The notes: generated by a model not told the origin, from the letters alone. Counted from the first letter of the stretch, positions 1-11,686 are shown. The stretch is DNA of 64,000 nucleotides from Jacaranda mimosifolia (GCA_018894105.1 CM032124.1:3085501-3149500), one strand, 5' to 3'. Made by a program: numbers and translations.

Positions 1-3000
1 TCTGAACAGGTGAAGCTGTTAAGCTTAAGCATCATCTCCACAAATTCTTCATCCGTAATATCCTTCATGTTGCGTTCATCTATTCGGTCTAATATATCAG
101 CCTATGAAATATAAAACAAATGGTTAGACTCATCTCTCACCGTGTACTAAATTAAGTTAGGAAACTGTCATATACCTGCGCTATTGAGGACGTAAACCAC
201 ACCTTGTGCTGACAGTTGTTGCTAAAAGATGGGCTACATAATATCGACATGTAACAGTCCACTATGTCGCCGGTAAGTTCTCCTCCAAATAAGAGCTCAC
301 AAAAGTCTCTTCCATTCAGAAGATGTCTTGCTCCTTCCCAGACGGTTACCCTACACAATTGTTAATTGTGTGTTCAGATACCAGTTTATCCAATAGAAAA
401 ACAATAAGCAAATTTTGTTACCTCAAATTATCTCTTCCGACAAAGTGGTCAATGACTTCTCGCTCTTCTACTGGAATAAGAGCAAGTCCTCTATAATCAG
501 TCCTTCCTTTATAGGGATCGGCCACTTCAGTCTTTGGGGTGACTTGTTCATCTACCACCAGGATTGGTTCTTTTGCCACCTGGATTGAATCTTGTGCCAC
601 TTCGATTGGTTCATTTGCCACCTGGGTTGGTTCATGTGCCACCTGGGGTACAAACACAGCACATAGGAACCAAGTATTAACTATTGAAATATAAAAGATA
701 AACACATGAAAGTACAGACTTCACCAACATGGAGTACAAAACTCAAGCACATAGGTGTAAAGTGTCAACTGCCGAGGTAGAATAGATGAGCACATGAAGT
801 ACAAATACCACCAACATGGAGAACAAAACTCAAGCACATTAGGTGTAAAGTGTCAACTGCTGAGGTAGAATAGATGAGCACATGAAGTACAAATACCACC
901 AACATGGAGAACAAAACTCAAGCACATTAGGTGTAAAGTGTCAACTGCTGAGGTAGAATAGATGAGCACATGAAGTACAAATACCACCAACATGGAGTAC
1001 AAAACTCAAGCACATTAGGTGTAAAGTGTCAACTGCTGAGGTAGAATAGATGGCACATGAAGTACAAATACCACCAACATGGAGTACAAAACTCAAGCCC
1101 ATAAAAACAAAGTATCAACTGCTGAGGTAGAATAGACGAGCACATGAAGTACAAATACCCCAACATGGAGTACAAAACTCAAGCCCATAAAAAGGTGTAA
1201 AGTGTCAACTGCTGAGGTAGAAAAGATGAGCACATAAGTGCAAGTATCAATAATATGAAGTATAAGACATCATCCATTAAGTGCAAATATCAACCCATCA
1301 AGTATAAGATATCATAATACTTATTACAAACAGACAGTTTACAAATGAAATGCAAGTAGGAAAAAAATAAAACATTAAGTAGTGTACAACACCTTCTTCT
1401 GCTCTTGTTCTTTATTTTTTCGTGCACGAGGACGAGCACGGTAGGTCTTTGTCACTTGTCTTGCTCTTTTGGCTGGTGTGGTGCTGGGGGGGCTGACAAA
1501 ATCTAGAGATTTCTGTTTTCGCTTCCTATCTTCTCGATTGCGCACATTTGTCACAATCGAAGACATGACATTAGCCACTTCAATCTCATATTCCTCGAAC
1601 TCAGCCCCTTCAATTGGTATATAATGTGTTGTCTTCAATGGTCTGGGGGAATCTGAAGGATCATGACGTTTTTTGGTTCGACTTTCTTCATCCACCATGT
1701 CTTCAGAATCATCCCCTTCTTTCTGTGCATCATGTACCAAATCAAGTACCCCCTCATGCACATATTCACCAACTTCCTCCTCAAGCTCCACCGCATTAGT
1801 CTCTTCCTCAGTTGGATGCTCCTCCTCACCCTGCTCCTTCATTACCATGTATTCCATTGAAGCAATTTTTTCTTTCAATGATTTAATTTCTTCTCCATTC
1901 GCTGCAATCATTGCTTCATATATTGTATGATCACAGACATGGACTTCATTCATGACAGTACTGGCAGCCTCTGATTTCTTGATCAAATCTGCCAATTCTA
2001 ACTCCTCTGGAGCAGGGTTGAGGTCTACAACCTATTACAATGGAAATAATTATCAAATTCAAATTATTATACAAACAACAAATAATGAATTATTACAATT
2101 ATTACCATATCTGCTGTAACTTGCTTCAACTTCTTCTCTGCCTGCTCCACATTTTGTGGGAGTTTGCTATCCTTCCACCGGTAAAAGCGTGGAAACTCAA
2201 ACAAACTCACTGGTGTAGCTAGTGATGGGATGCGTTCATAAACCCATGCCTGTCATTCATAAATCTAAAAATTATACTCACTTCAATATAAATATAATCA
2301 ATGCTATTAGAAAAATGAAGCAAACACTTACCATCAACCCTTACTGTACACCCATCAATGTACTTCTTTCTTGTTTTTCCACCTACTCCTAAATGGTTCC
2401 TCATATCTTGCACAAGAAACCTGTATGCAGCTTTGCCCCATGCATACAGACCAACTCTGGACAAATTGTCCAAGTATGGTAGGAGAAATCGTGGAGTCCA
2501 GTAATTAGATGTTGGAAACAAAATACAATTAAAAACAAAAACTATGTACAACCTAGAAAAATCATTTAAGTCCTCCACACTATCCTTATATACATACTCC
2601 TCAAGTTTTTTAGCTATTTCAGATCTAGTTATATTCTGCAGCTTTCCAGAAAAAAGCCGCTCAAAAGTTGAAGACTTTATCTTCAATGTTATGTCAACAG
2701 ATTGCCCCACATGTGGCAACCCTAAAACCATTGAAAATTCAGCTGCAGAAAAAGGAACCTCAACCCCCTCCGCAAAATGAAATGAGAGCTTTTTTGGGTC
2801 AAACCTCCTAAGTATAGCTTCAAGTCGAATGAAACTTGAACTTAACTTCGGCATATCCATGTATATATAGAAAGGGGTCTTCTTCAATGCATCAAAATGT
2901 TTGGACCCCATCTTGGACTTCACAAGCTCCAATTTACTATGAAAATATTGGGGGGAGCAACGAGAACAGACCTCACAACGTCTTGGCTTTGCTGCAAGGC

Positions 3001-5094
3001 CAAAAAAAAATAGTATATTAACAAATAATAAAGTAACCCTTTTACATAGTGTGTACTAAAAGCATGAATATTTTCTACTAAAATATCTTCAAAAATGTAC
3101 TATAGAAACACATAATATATACTACACTTTCAGTTATTCTATACAGATTATATACTAAAGTTCCATTTAATGTATACTGCAGTAATAAAGGTTTTATACT
3201 TCAGTTTCTTCTAAAATGTGCTGCATATGCTAAGATTATATATTACATTTTAAGTTAATGTATAATGTAGGCTGAATGTTTATGTACTAAAATGCTGCTA
3301 TTATATATTGCAGCAACATAGATTACATACTACCCTTATGCCTGAAGTGTACTGTCAGATTGAATGCTTTATACTGCATTTGTTCCTAAAATGTATTGCA
3401 CCTACAGAGATTTTATACTACACCTTTGTCCAAAGTGTACTCCGGATGCTCTTAAAATGTACTGCATGTTTGGATGCTTCATACTAAACTTATGCCTAAA
3501 GTGTACTGCACGTTTTCATGTTTTGTACTACTTTGCTTCAACAGAGATTTTATACTACACCTTTGTCCAAAGTGTACTCCATATGCTATTAAAATGTACT
3601 GAATGTTTGAATGCTTCATACTGCACTTATGCATAAAGTGTACTGCCAGTTTGCACGTTTTATACTACTTTGCTCCAATGGAGATTTTATTCTACACTTT
3701 TGCCTAAAGTGTACTCCAAATGCTTCTAAACTGTAGCACAGATTATATTCTACCTTTTGCCTAATGTATACTGCAATCTTGAATGCTTTATACTGCATTT
3801 GTTCCTAAAATGTACTGCACCTACAGAGATTTTATACTACACCTTTGTCCAAAGTGTACTCCAGATGCCCTTAAAATGTACTGCAGGTTTTAATGCTTCA
3901 TACTACACTTATGTCTAAAGTGTACTGCACGTTTTCATGTTTTGTACTAATTTGCTTCAACAGAGATTTTATACTACACCTTTGTCTGAAGTGTACTCCA
4001 GATGCTCTTAAAATGTACTGCATGTTTGAATGCTTCATACTGCCCTTATGCCTAAAGTGTACTGCCAGTTTGCATGTTTTATACTACTTTGCTCCAATGG
4101 AGATTTTATACTACACTTTTGCCTAAAGTGTACTCCAAATGCTTCTAAAATATAGCACATATTATATTCTACCTTTTGCCTAATGTGTACTGCAATCTTG
4201 AATGCTTTATACCACATAAATTTGTTTCTAAAATGTACTTCTACAAAACAGATTGTATACTGCATTTGTGTCTGAAATGCCCTGCACTTACATTTTTGCC
4301 TAAACCGTACTGGCAGTTTGCTTTATACTATACTTATGCCTAAAGTGTACTGCACCAATAGATGTTTTATACAGCACTTTTGGCTAAAGTGTACTCCAGA
4401 TGCTTTTTAAAGGTAATGCGTTTATTCACATTATATACTATCTTTTGCCTAATGTATACTGCAAGTTTGAATACTTTATATTACATACATTTGTTTCTAA
4501 AATGTACTGCTGCAACAGATCATATATAACACCTATGCCTAAAGTACACTGCTCGTTTGAATGTTTTATACTGCTTTGCTACTAAAATGTACTGCGCCTA
4601 CTCAGATTATATTCCACACTTATATCTAAAGTATACTACCAATTTGATTGTTTTATACTACATTTGCTTCCAAATTGTACTGAAGCTACCCACATTATAT
4701 ACTACACTTTTGCTAATGTATACTGCATGCTTTCAAGTTCTGTACTACAGATAACACACCACCACATTCAGATAGTTTTAAAATATAATTTTTCCGTACA
4801 CTTTTTGTTTAAAAAGAAGTATAAATCCCTTAAAGGTGAAGTGCAACTTTCATGACCTTCAAGTACAAATCAGAACTTCCAATCTCACAATAGAAACCAT
4901 ATATCAAATGGGTCCAACTATTTAACGACTAAAAAATGAATAAAAACCCTAAACATGAGAAAATAGACAAGAAATGAGTGAAACACTGAAAAATCACGGA
5001 CATTTGAAGTTTCAAATGCAGAAAACATACCTTTGTTCCTTTCAGTCACTTGTTTTTTTACTTCGCTTCTCTTTGCAGCTGTTTTTCGTTCCAT
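1..5094 (-). CDS. Transposon gene: PMD/DUF1985-like N-terminal domain, coiled/charged linker, start of Ulp1-like (C48) protease; seven exons, 3' end off window
   Basis: Exons read from splice sites on the minus strand: 5031-5094, 2345-2991, 2106-2249, 1393-2031, 422-642, 176-350 and 1-101. All introns are GT..AG, every junction phase agrees (1, 0, 0, 0, 2, 0), and no stop interrupts about 660 codons. That is strong evidence for a real and rather intact gene. Exon 2 holds LKKTPFYIYMDM, LEAILRRFDPKK and VLGLPHVGQS, resembling the DUF1985/plant-mobile-type domain fused to Ulp1 in MULEs; exon 3 adds WVYERIPSL and PRFYRW. Exon 4 is acidic then basic (KRAR, RARPRARKNK), probably a nuclear signal. 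Exon 5 begins with five VAxEPxQ-like 8-residue repeats. Exon 6 (ELTGDIVDCYMSIL) looks like the start of a C48 SUMO-protease domain; catalytic His-Asp-Cys would lie left of the window. The start at 5094 is a choice: an in-frame ATG exists at 5277. It could also be a domesticated gene. Confidence 0.62.
703..1255. repeat. 87-88 bp tandem repeat, about six copies, inside intron 4 of the element gene
   Basis: The marker CACCAACATGGAG recurs at 722, 809, 897, 985, 1072 and (diverged) about 1159, giving periods of 87, 88, 88, 87 and 87. Each unit also carries AAAACTCAAGC, GTGTCAACTGC and GAGGTAGAATAGATG. A last degenerate unit runs to about 1255. Copies are nearly identical, which suggests recent expansion. 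The array lies between exon 5 (422-642) and exon 4 (1393-2031) of the minus-strand gene. Confidence 0.92.
3030..4765. repeat. Complex satellite-like array with 419 bp higher-order period, in intron 1 of the element gene
   Basis: The stretch is built from short diverged units around TATACTACACTTTTGCC, TAAAGTGTACTGCA and TAAAATGTACTGC, roughly 35 bp each. A higher-order repeat is visible: GAATGCTTTATAC begins at 3362, 3781 and 4200, exactly 419 bp apart. Copies 1 and 2 are very similar over their whole length, and the third decays. The units are more degenerate towards both edges (3030-3360, 4300-4765), the usual pattern of a tandem array renewed at its centre. The short open frames across it are by-products of the repeats. 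Confidence 0.9.
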
Positions 5095-5467
5095 TGTCGC
5101 AGTAAAATGGCAGAAATTTTGTTGTTGTTGTTTTTTTTTTCCCACTTCTTCTTCTTCTTCTTCTTCTCGCGACAGTGGTAGAGGAACGGTTTCGCGCCCT
5201 TTTCTTTTGGCGCTTAGAAAGGTTGGATTCAAGACAATAAAGAAAATAAGAAGCGTTCTTCTTAAGAGAGAACGCATTTTCGAGGTTTTTTTGTTGTTTT
5301 TTCCAGCTGCAAGGGTATACTGGTCTTTCTGAAAGATATGGGGAGTAATTCCTAACTTTTGTGAAAAAGTGGGGAGTTTTGTGTGAAATAATTCAAATGG
5401 GGACTGATCACTAAATTGAAAGTAGGATTAGAGATTTTTTTCTAATTAACTCTAATATTTCCACGGC

Positions 5468-5641
5468 ATATTGCCCCACAAGAAATTTCTGGCAATCTTC
5501 TTCCCAATTTCCTCCAGATCTCAGAAATTTCTTGTGGGGCAATATTCTGTGGAAATATCTTTGTGCAGATTCTGTGGGGCAACTTTCTTATGGAAATAGC
5601 TTCGTAATTGGAGGAAACTGGGAAGAAGATTGCCAGAAATT
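5468..5641. repeat. Foldback sequence with two overlapping inverted repeats
   Basis: Arm A: 5468-5491 is a perfect 24 bp inverted match to 5522-5545 with a 30 base loop. Arm B: 5484-5517 pairs with 5608-5641 (34 bp, two mismatches). The left arms share 5484-5491, so the two hairpins exclude each other. The repeat lies just outside the MULE end at 5452. It may be a small foldback/MITE-type element; no target duplication was identified. Confidence 0.85.
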
Positions 5642-6835
5642 GCAAAGGACTTCCTTAGCAATTGTCGTGATTATTGCGTTTCCTGCAAAGTCTAATAAAG
5701 CATGAGAATATTGAGAATATGTTGAGAAAGATTTGAGTTCAATTATAACGTCTAAAAATGATAAGCTCCATCTGAAAATATTATCTTTAAGTTACAATTA
5801 CTTAGTTACATTTTTTTCCCCTTCAAATACAAAATTTGAGATGTGAGATTTAGATGTAGAATCCTCTCTTACAATTTTTTAAGGCCCCATTTAAAAAAAA
5901 ATGAAAAAAAAGGGTTCATTGATGTATCCAATAAAATAATATCTCAGCATAGTTGGTTTTCATATTTCACTATAAATTTAATTATTATCTTAAATAATAT
6001 TAAATTATGAATTTCATAGTATTACGACTATAATTATATTTTATATAAAATGCGTGAAAGAGTTCATAAAATATTGTAGTGTGCGATGTATGCCTCCAAC
6101 GTAACCCCAACAAATCCTAAGACCTTAATTTCAAGTGTAAACAACTACTATAACGAGGTACCCATTAAGACAATATTAATCAATCATTTTCTTTTCAGTC
6201 TCTGACGACAATTGATTGTGCAACGGCAAAATGTCTACATACCTGTAGAGTGCTTGTAAACTCTAAAAGTAGTAGTAGTTGGTCGCTAACTTTCTTTTTT
6301 TTTAGCGAGGTTCGAGTGGGAATTTTATCAATTGCTTGATACGTAATTTTCAATAAAATTACTCGATTGAGAAATACTATTCCAAAAAAATAAAAAATAA
6401 AAAATAAAAAGATTAAAAAAGTGGAATATATCAATTTAAATATGTTACCGTGCATATTGCATTCTCACCTATATAGTGTTAGTATCAAATTAATTTGAAT
6501 TTCAACAGAAATAACCCCTTAATACTCAGATTAAATTACATCTTGGACGCACGACTTCTCAATAAAAGTAAAGTTATGTGTTTAAAAAAAGTAGAGTTAT
6601 GCGTTTAAGAAAAGCATATATATATATATATATTAATGATAAAGAGAAAAAGCAAAATGAATGTTCCTGTTGATTTAAATAATGCATTTTGCTACCATAT
6701 GTAGTACTAAAGTAATATATAAAGCAGTAATCACTAGCTTTTCCATCATTCCCATATAATAGATAATGCATTTTTACCTATTCGTAGTACTAAACCAATT
6801 AATAATATACAAATTATGAACCACATGTCACTTGC
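5642..6835. other. Intergenic AT-rich DNA
   Basis: No coding signal, repeat boundary or RNA gene could be supported here. There are A/T homopolymers and a short (TA)n run near 6617-6632. From about 6680 the sequence resembles the NLR promoter side (motif GATAATGCATTTT, found again near 8857), consistent with this being ancestral upstream DNA of the NLR that was split by the elements at 6836-8812. Confidence 0.6.
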
Positions 6836-8339
6836 GGCATGTTCTTTTGTATTTTGGCCATTTTGTGGAAAAAAAATTTGAAGAAATGAATTTTTGAAAG
6901 AAAATTTGAAAAATGTGCCAAGTGTTTCTTTTTTATTTTGGAAAAATATAAAAAATAATTTGAGAATGAGTTGTTTGTTTCTTTATATTTTGGGGATAGA
7001 CAAATTTTATCGTAAATATCAAATCAGTTGCTTTTTTGCTGGGTTTGTAGAGTGAAAATAATCTCTTTATATATTATAAATATGTATATTTATAGTTGGA
7101 TGATGTGTGTGTTTGTGTATATATATGTATATTTGTAATGATTGAATATGAGTTTAATTAATTTAATTGATTATTTATTTTGAAATTTATATTTTTATAA
7201 ATTCAACATTAGTAAATGATGTATTATTTGGAATAAATTATATATTAATAAATATTAATTATTCATGAAATTATAATTATATCTTAATTATATAAAAAAC
7301 AGCTTATATCATAATTGTTAATATCGATTTATAAAAAATTTAATCACTGTACATTAATTATAAACTAATTATTGTTTATTAATTAAAATATAATTATTTA
7401 ACTATTTATTACTTATGATTTATGTATAAATAAAACTTAGTTATTTGTTTAAATAAAATAATTTTTTAATAATTTATATATATAATTAGACTTAATAAAG
7501 ACTCCTCAAATTAAAAAAATAAATAATATTATATTATATGAAATTACATCATCTTAAATTATTTATTAAATAAATAAACATAATATTTAATTATACATAA
7601 ACTATAAAACATAATTAATATATAAATAACAAGTTATTTAATAAGCTATTTAATTACTTTAACTTATTATTTAATCAATACATTATTTAGTAAATATATA
7701 CTTAGTAATAATCAAATAATTTTACATAAATTTAATTATTCCTCTCAACAATTACTTTAAGTATATCAATATTAATTTATTAAACTTAATATATTATTAA
7801 ATAAATATCACCCTATAATCAAAATTTTTATTATAATTTTAAATAAATGTGAAGATTAATACATCTTAAGTTATTTATTAAATAAACAACTGTAATATTT
7901 CATTAATACATTAAATATTAAATATAACTAATATATTATTTAATCAATAAGTAAATTTAATTAATTTATTCAATAAATGAATTATTTGGTAATAACATAA
8001 ATAATATTTAACTAAATTTAATTTATTTTTTTGATAATTAATTTAATTAAATTTGTAAACATAAGTTTTAGAACTTTTTAACTAGTAAAATTTTAATATT
8101 TTCATATATGTAAATATATACATATATATAATGGATAAGTGAAATAAAATAATGATAAATAAATGAGTGATGTGATAGGTAGAGTGAGAAAATGCAGAGG
8201 TAGGCGTGGTCTTTAGGGTGTAGATTTCTTTGGGTGAATTGAAAATGATTTTTTAGAGATAAAATTTGAGTGTTTTGAAAAAAAAAATTAGAAATGCAAT
8301 ATTTTTTTTGGGGTTGAAATTTTTTTTGGGAAAATGTAA
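6836..8339 (-). mobile_element. TIR element (copy i), about 1.5 kb, non-coding, AT-rich
   Basis: The left end GGCATGTTCTTTTGTATTTT matches the ends of the copies at 8340 and 49984. The interior, read on minus, aligns with the copy at 49984-53803: TACATTTTCCC near the start, then CATCACTCATTTAT-like text, a CAACTATAAATATA block and AACTGATTTGA near the end. The outer dozen bases of the right terminus are missing at 8339, exactly where copy ii begins, so ii probably inserted into or replaced that end. No transposase was found, so it is non-autonomous. Confidence 0.7.
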
Positions 8340-8512
8340 GGCTGTGTTCACTAGCATTTTGGAAAAAAATTTTCCAACTCCCAGAATAATCCTAAAAAAC
8401 ATACACATTCTTTAATTATTTTTCAAAACATAAAAAATTTATACCCAAAATACCCTCAAAATTCAATTTCAAAAAAATCCTACACACTATCCTAACCCTA
8501 CCTAACACTCAA

Positions 8513-8543
<31 letters not shown>

Positions 8544-8812
8544 TACACCATCAAAGTATATATATATACACACACATTATATGAAAAAATAATTTTTTCA
8601 TACAAATTCAATAAAAAAATAACTGATTTGACATTTACAGTAAAATTTGTCCTCTCATCAAAATATTAACAAACAAACAACTCATTTTCAATCTATTTTT
8701 TTTATTTTCTCAAAACTAAATAAACACTTGACATTTTTTCAAATTTTCTCCCAAAAACTCATTCACTCAATTTTTTTTTTAAAAAATGACCAAAACACTA
8801 GTTAACAAGTCC
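8340..8812 (+). mobile_element. TIR element (copy ii), about 470 bp MITE of the same family
   Basis: Starts GGCTGTGTTCACTAGCATTT and ends with CCAAAACACTAGTTAACAAG plus TCC. The reverse complement of the end matches the start over about 22 bases with few mismatches (shared TGTT, ACTAG, TTTTGG). Its last 170 bases are an inverted match to 6836-7060 of copy i. Interior (TA)n(CA)n tracts lie at 8515-8580. The superfamily is not assigned because no convincing target duplication was seen; the terminal sequence is somewhat PIF/Harbinger- or hAT-like. Confidence 0.72.
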
Positions 8813-8872
8813 TAGAATAACATAGCCTTGTTTTTCCGTTGTTCCCGCTGCCATTGATAATGCATTTTCGCC

Positions 8873-8880
8873 TATATATA
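8873..8880 (+). promoter_or_regulatory. Probable TATA box of the NLR gene
   Basis: TATATATA lies about 100 bases before the ATG at 8982, a plausible spacing for a plant core promoter. AT-rich surroundings make chance matches likely. The elements at 6836-8812 end only about 60 bases upstream, so any distal promoter has been displaced by roughly 2 kb. Confidence 0.4.
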
Positions 8881-9708
8881 TTACTATAACCTACTATTAA
8901 ACAAATCATCACTGATAAATAGCTTTTGCATTGTTCCCACTGAGAGGAAATCTATCTGCGAAGAAGATCAGAGAGTTAAAAATGGCGGATGCAGCAGTTG
9001 AATTCCTGCTGGAAAATCTCAAGCAGCTATTGCTCTACCACGCCCATTTGATCAAGGGCGCCAAGAAGGAGGTCGAGAAGCTGGAGAACGATCTTCGTCT
9101 CTTCAAAGCTTTTGTCAGTGGCTCCACCAAGAAGCGGAGGAGGGATGAGAGCCTCCGGGAGCTCGCCCGCCAGATACGCGACGTCGTTTATAAGGCGGAG
9201 GATGTGATCGACATCTTTGTGACCCAGGCCGCCGAGAGCAAGTCCAAAAATTACTTCCTCAGAGCTTTTCAGACGCCAGTGAACTTCTTCAACATCGCCG
9301 AACAAATCGAGAGGGTCGGCGGTAAGGTCAGAGACATCTACGGCGATAAGAGCAAGTTTGACTTCCCCCGCCTTGGTGTCGGAGACGGAGGCCCTGACGA
9401 GGCAGAGGTGATGATTTTTTCTTTTTCATCCTTTGTTGATTGATTTATACCGTGGTTTATGCACACGCCGGTTAAATTTTATTTTAATTCCTCTATTTTA
9501 ATCTATATTTTATTTTATATTTCACTTCTTAAAATAAAAAATATTAAAACTGATGATATCTTTATTAGGCAAGCATTAGACCTGACTTCATATCACGTCA
9601 AAGCCCTCTAATTTTAGATTATAAATAATTTAAAATTTTTAATTCAAGTCTGATTTTCAGGATAAACATTAATTATACTTATTATGTAATTAGTTGATGG
9701 TTGATAAG

Positions 9709-10424
9709 CAATGTTTTAAAAATTGAATTGAATCGGCCAGTCGAACTGGTTGGATTGGTGATTGGAGACCAATCCAATCCGGTTGAAACTCTAAAATCGG
9801 TGGCTTTTTGAACTAGTGAAAATCGGTCAAAATCGGTGGTGGTTCAATCGGTTGACTGTCGGTGCACTTATTTTTTTTAATTTTTTTGAAACTTTAAGAA
9901 ATAAAATTTTTAAAAAAATAAAAAATGTAAAAAAAATATAAATTATGAGTTGAAGCTGAACTTAGTTTTTTTTTTTTTTTTTAACATGAATTTATTTTCT
10001 TGAAATTTAATGAAGTAGTAACTATATGTTAATGCTTATGTTTAATTTATTATTTTATTTTATTTTCTCTCTCTTAAATTGTGATGAATATTTAGTATAA
10101 AAAAATTTATTTTTATTTGAATTTGAAATATGAAATAAATGATTACTTAAATTAATATTAAATATTATTTTTTACTTGCTTATAGTTGACTACTTGTGAA
10201 ATATATTTTTTTAAAGAACATATTTAAAAATGAGTAAAAATTGAAAAATTTTCAAATAATATTTTTTCTATATGATTAAAAGTTTTATATTTTGTTAATA
10301 TTAAAATATATATTTATAAAATTTAATATAATGTCACGTTATTATGATGTCATATCATACGAACGGTCATACTAGTAACTAGTAACATTGCAGGTCCATT
10401 ATCTGATCTGATTTTGAAAACATT
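9709..10424. mobile_element. MULE-type MITE in NLR intron 1, 716 bp, exact 9 bp TSD
   Basis: GTTGATAAG is duplicated exactly at 9700-9708 and 10425-10433. The element starts CAATGTTTTAAAAAT and its end, reverse complemented, reads AATGTTTTCAAAATC, giving a short terminal inverted repeat. A 9 bp duplication is characteristic of Mutator-like elements. The interior has AATCGGT-rich sequence near the left end (9725-9860) and AT-rich filler; no coding capacity. Confidence 0.85.
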
Positions 10425-11686
10425 GTTGATAAGACATGAAATTGAGGACAAAAATTATATTATAATTACATTTTAGATGAAACATGTGCAAAAAAGATAT
10501 TCTTGTAATGTGAAATAAATTTTGGAAATGTGTATGCCTAAGTTAGATTTAGATTTGTTATTTTATTATTTCAAAGTATTCTATAAATTATATTTGGAAA
10601 ATTATTTTGGAACTTTTGTGATTACTTGTGGAGTTTTGTCTCATATTTGGCGTTTTAAAGATTTTGGGGTTGTTTTAATGTTTTTGGATATATATAAGAA
10701 TGAGATATGAGATTATGAATGGTTGTGAGATAAAATATAACAATTATAGTGATGTGATGTGTTGATATAATTTGAAGTTATAAATAGTTGTGAGATTATT
10801 TTTGAGATTGTTTGAGAAAGTTGTTTGAGATAATGAGATTGTTTTTTGAGTTTTGGTTTTTGGGATTGTTTAAAATTGAGAACTATTTTATAAAAAAATT
10901 GTAAGTAAAATAAATTTAATAAATTTAATTTTTTTTTTTACAAAATGGACAATCAATTTTTTTTTAATTGAACAAAATTAAATTCCAACTAAAAAAATAT
11001 TTTTGAAAAATATTGTGAATTTAGTTTTAATAAATTCTAAATTAATCAGATTAATTGAAAAATGATAAAATAAATGAATCAAATTTTCGTTAATAATTTT
11101 TGATTTCATAAAGGAGAGAACCAAATCCGAAATGATTTTTTTTACTGTGAAGCTGCACAATAAGGATTAAGGAGAGAGAAAAGGTGGAGGTATGTCCCAT
11201 AGACATGTCTATGAGATGATATGCCCTAAAATCCTAAAGACCAAAAATTGGCTTTTCATCTAAACACATCTTTACTTGTGTTTCATGTTTGAAAGGTAGG
11301 AAAATGAAAATTTAATCCACAAGTATTCACAGCCTTAGGAGGTGTAGTTTGGAAATTTGCAAGATTTGACATTTTCACACTATGATCTGGTACTTGGATT
11401 CTTATTTATGTCTTTAGATATAATTATTTGCAGATTCTCCTTCAAAGGGCCGGACTAAAAAAAGAAAAAAATAGAATTTTCAAAGATTTGTAAATTTCAA
11501 AATTTGTGAAATTTCTACCAACTAATTTTAAGTATCATTTAGAATATAGTAAATATTATATATTCTAGTTAAGCTAACACTGAACAAACTTTGCTTGCTT
11601 TATACCTTTTATCTTTCATTGTTATAATATGATAATATAGGGGATGAATTTAATAGAAAATAGCTCACTGAAATTTGGCTTGTAGA

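Larger units (their letters stand above)
1..5452 (-). mobile_element. MULE-type element with PMD/DUF1985-like and Ulp1-like gene, 5' part (runs off window)
   Basis: The element reads on the minus strand, so its 5' end is at about 5452 and its 3' part lies beyond position 1. The terminal 150 bases (read on minus: GAGTTAATTAGAAAA, then a stretch containing TCAGTCCCCAT) resemble the start of the plus-strand relative at 47597, which begins GGGTTAATTATAGAAAAG and has TTCAATCCCCAT in the same place. This supports a conserved element end. Both also share a homologous exon (2345-2991 here, about 55410-55616 there). Classification as a MULE of the Ulp1-carrying (Kaonashi-like) type is inferred from the domain content. 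The other terminus and the target duplication cannot be seen. Confidence 0.6.

Noticed and set aside
703..1255. Regular direct repeats that might suggest a CRISPR array
   Set aside because: Units are contiguous 87-88 bp copies without variable spacers, in a plant genome, inside an intron.
3364..4855. Several open frames of 60-90 codons on both strands with Cys/Tyr/Leu-rich translations
   Set aside because: They are repeated versions of each other produced by the tandem array; composition and repetition explain them, and they lie in an intron of a well-supported minus-strand gene.
4918..5277. 119-codon minus-strand frame as a separate small protein
   Set aside because: Its useful part is explained as the first exon (donor at 5030) of the seven-exon gene; the upstream Glu/Gln runs come from simple repeats, though a start at 5277 cannot be excluded.
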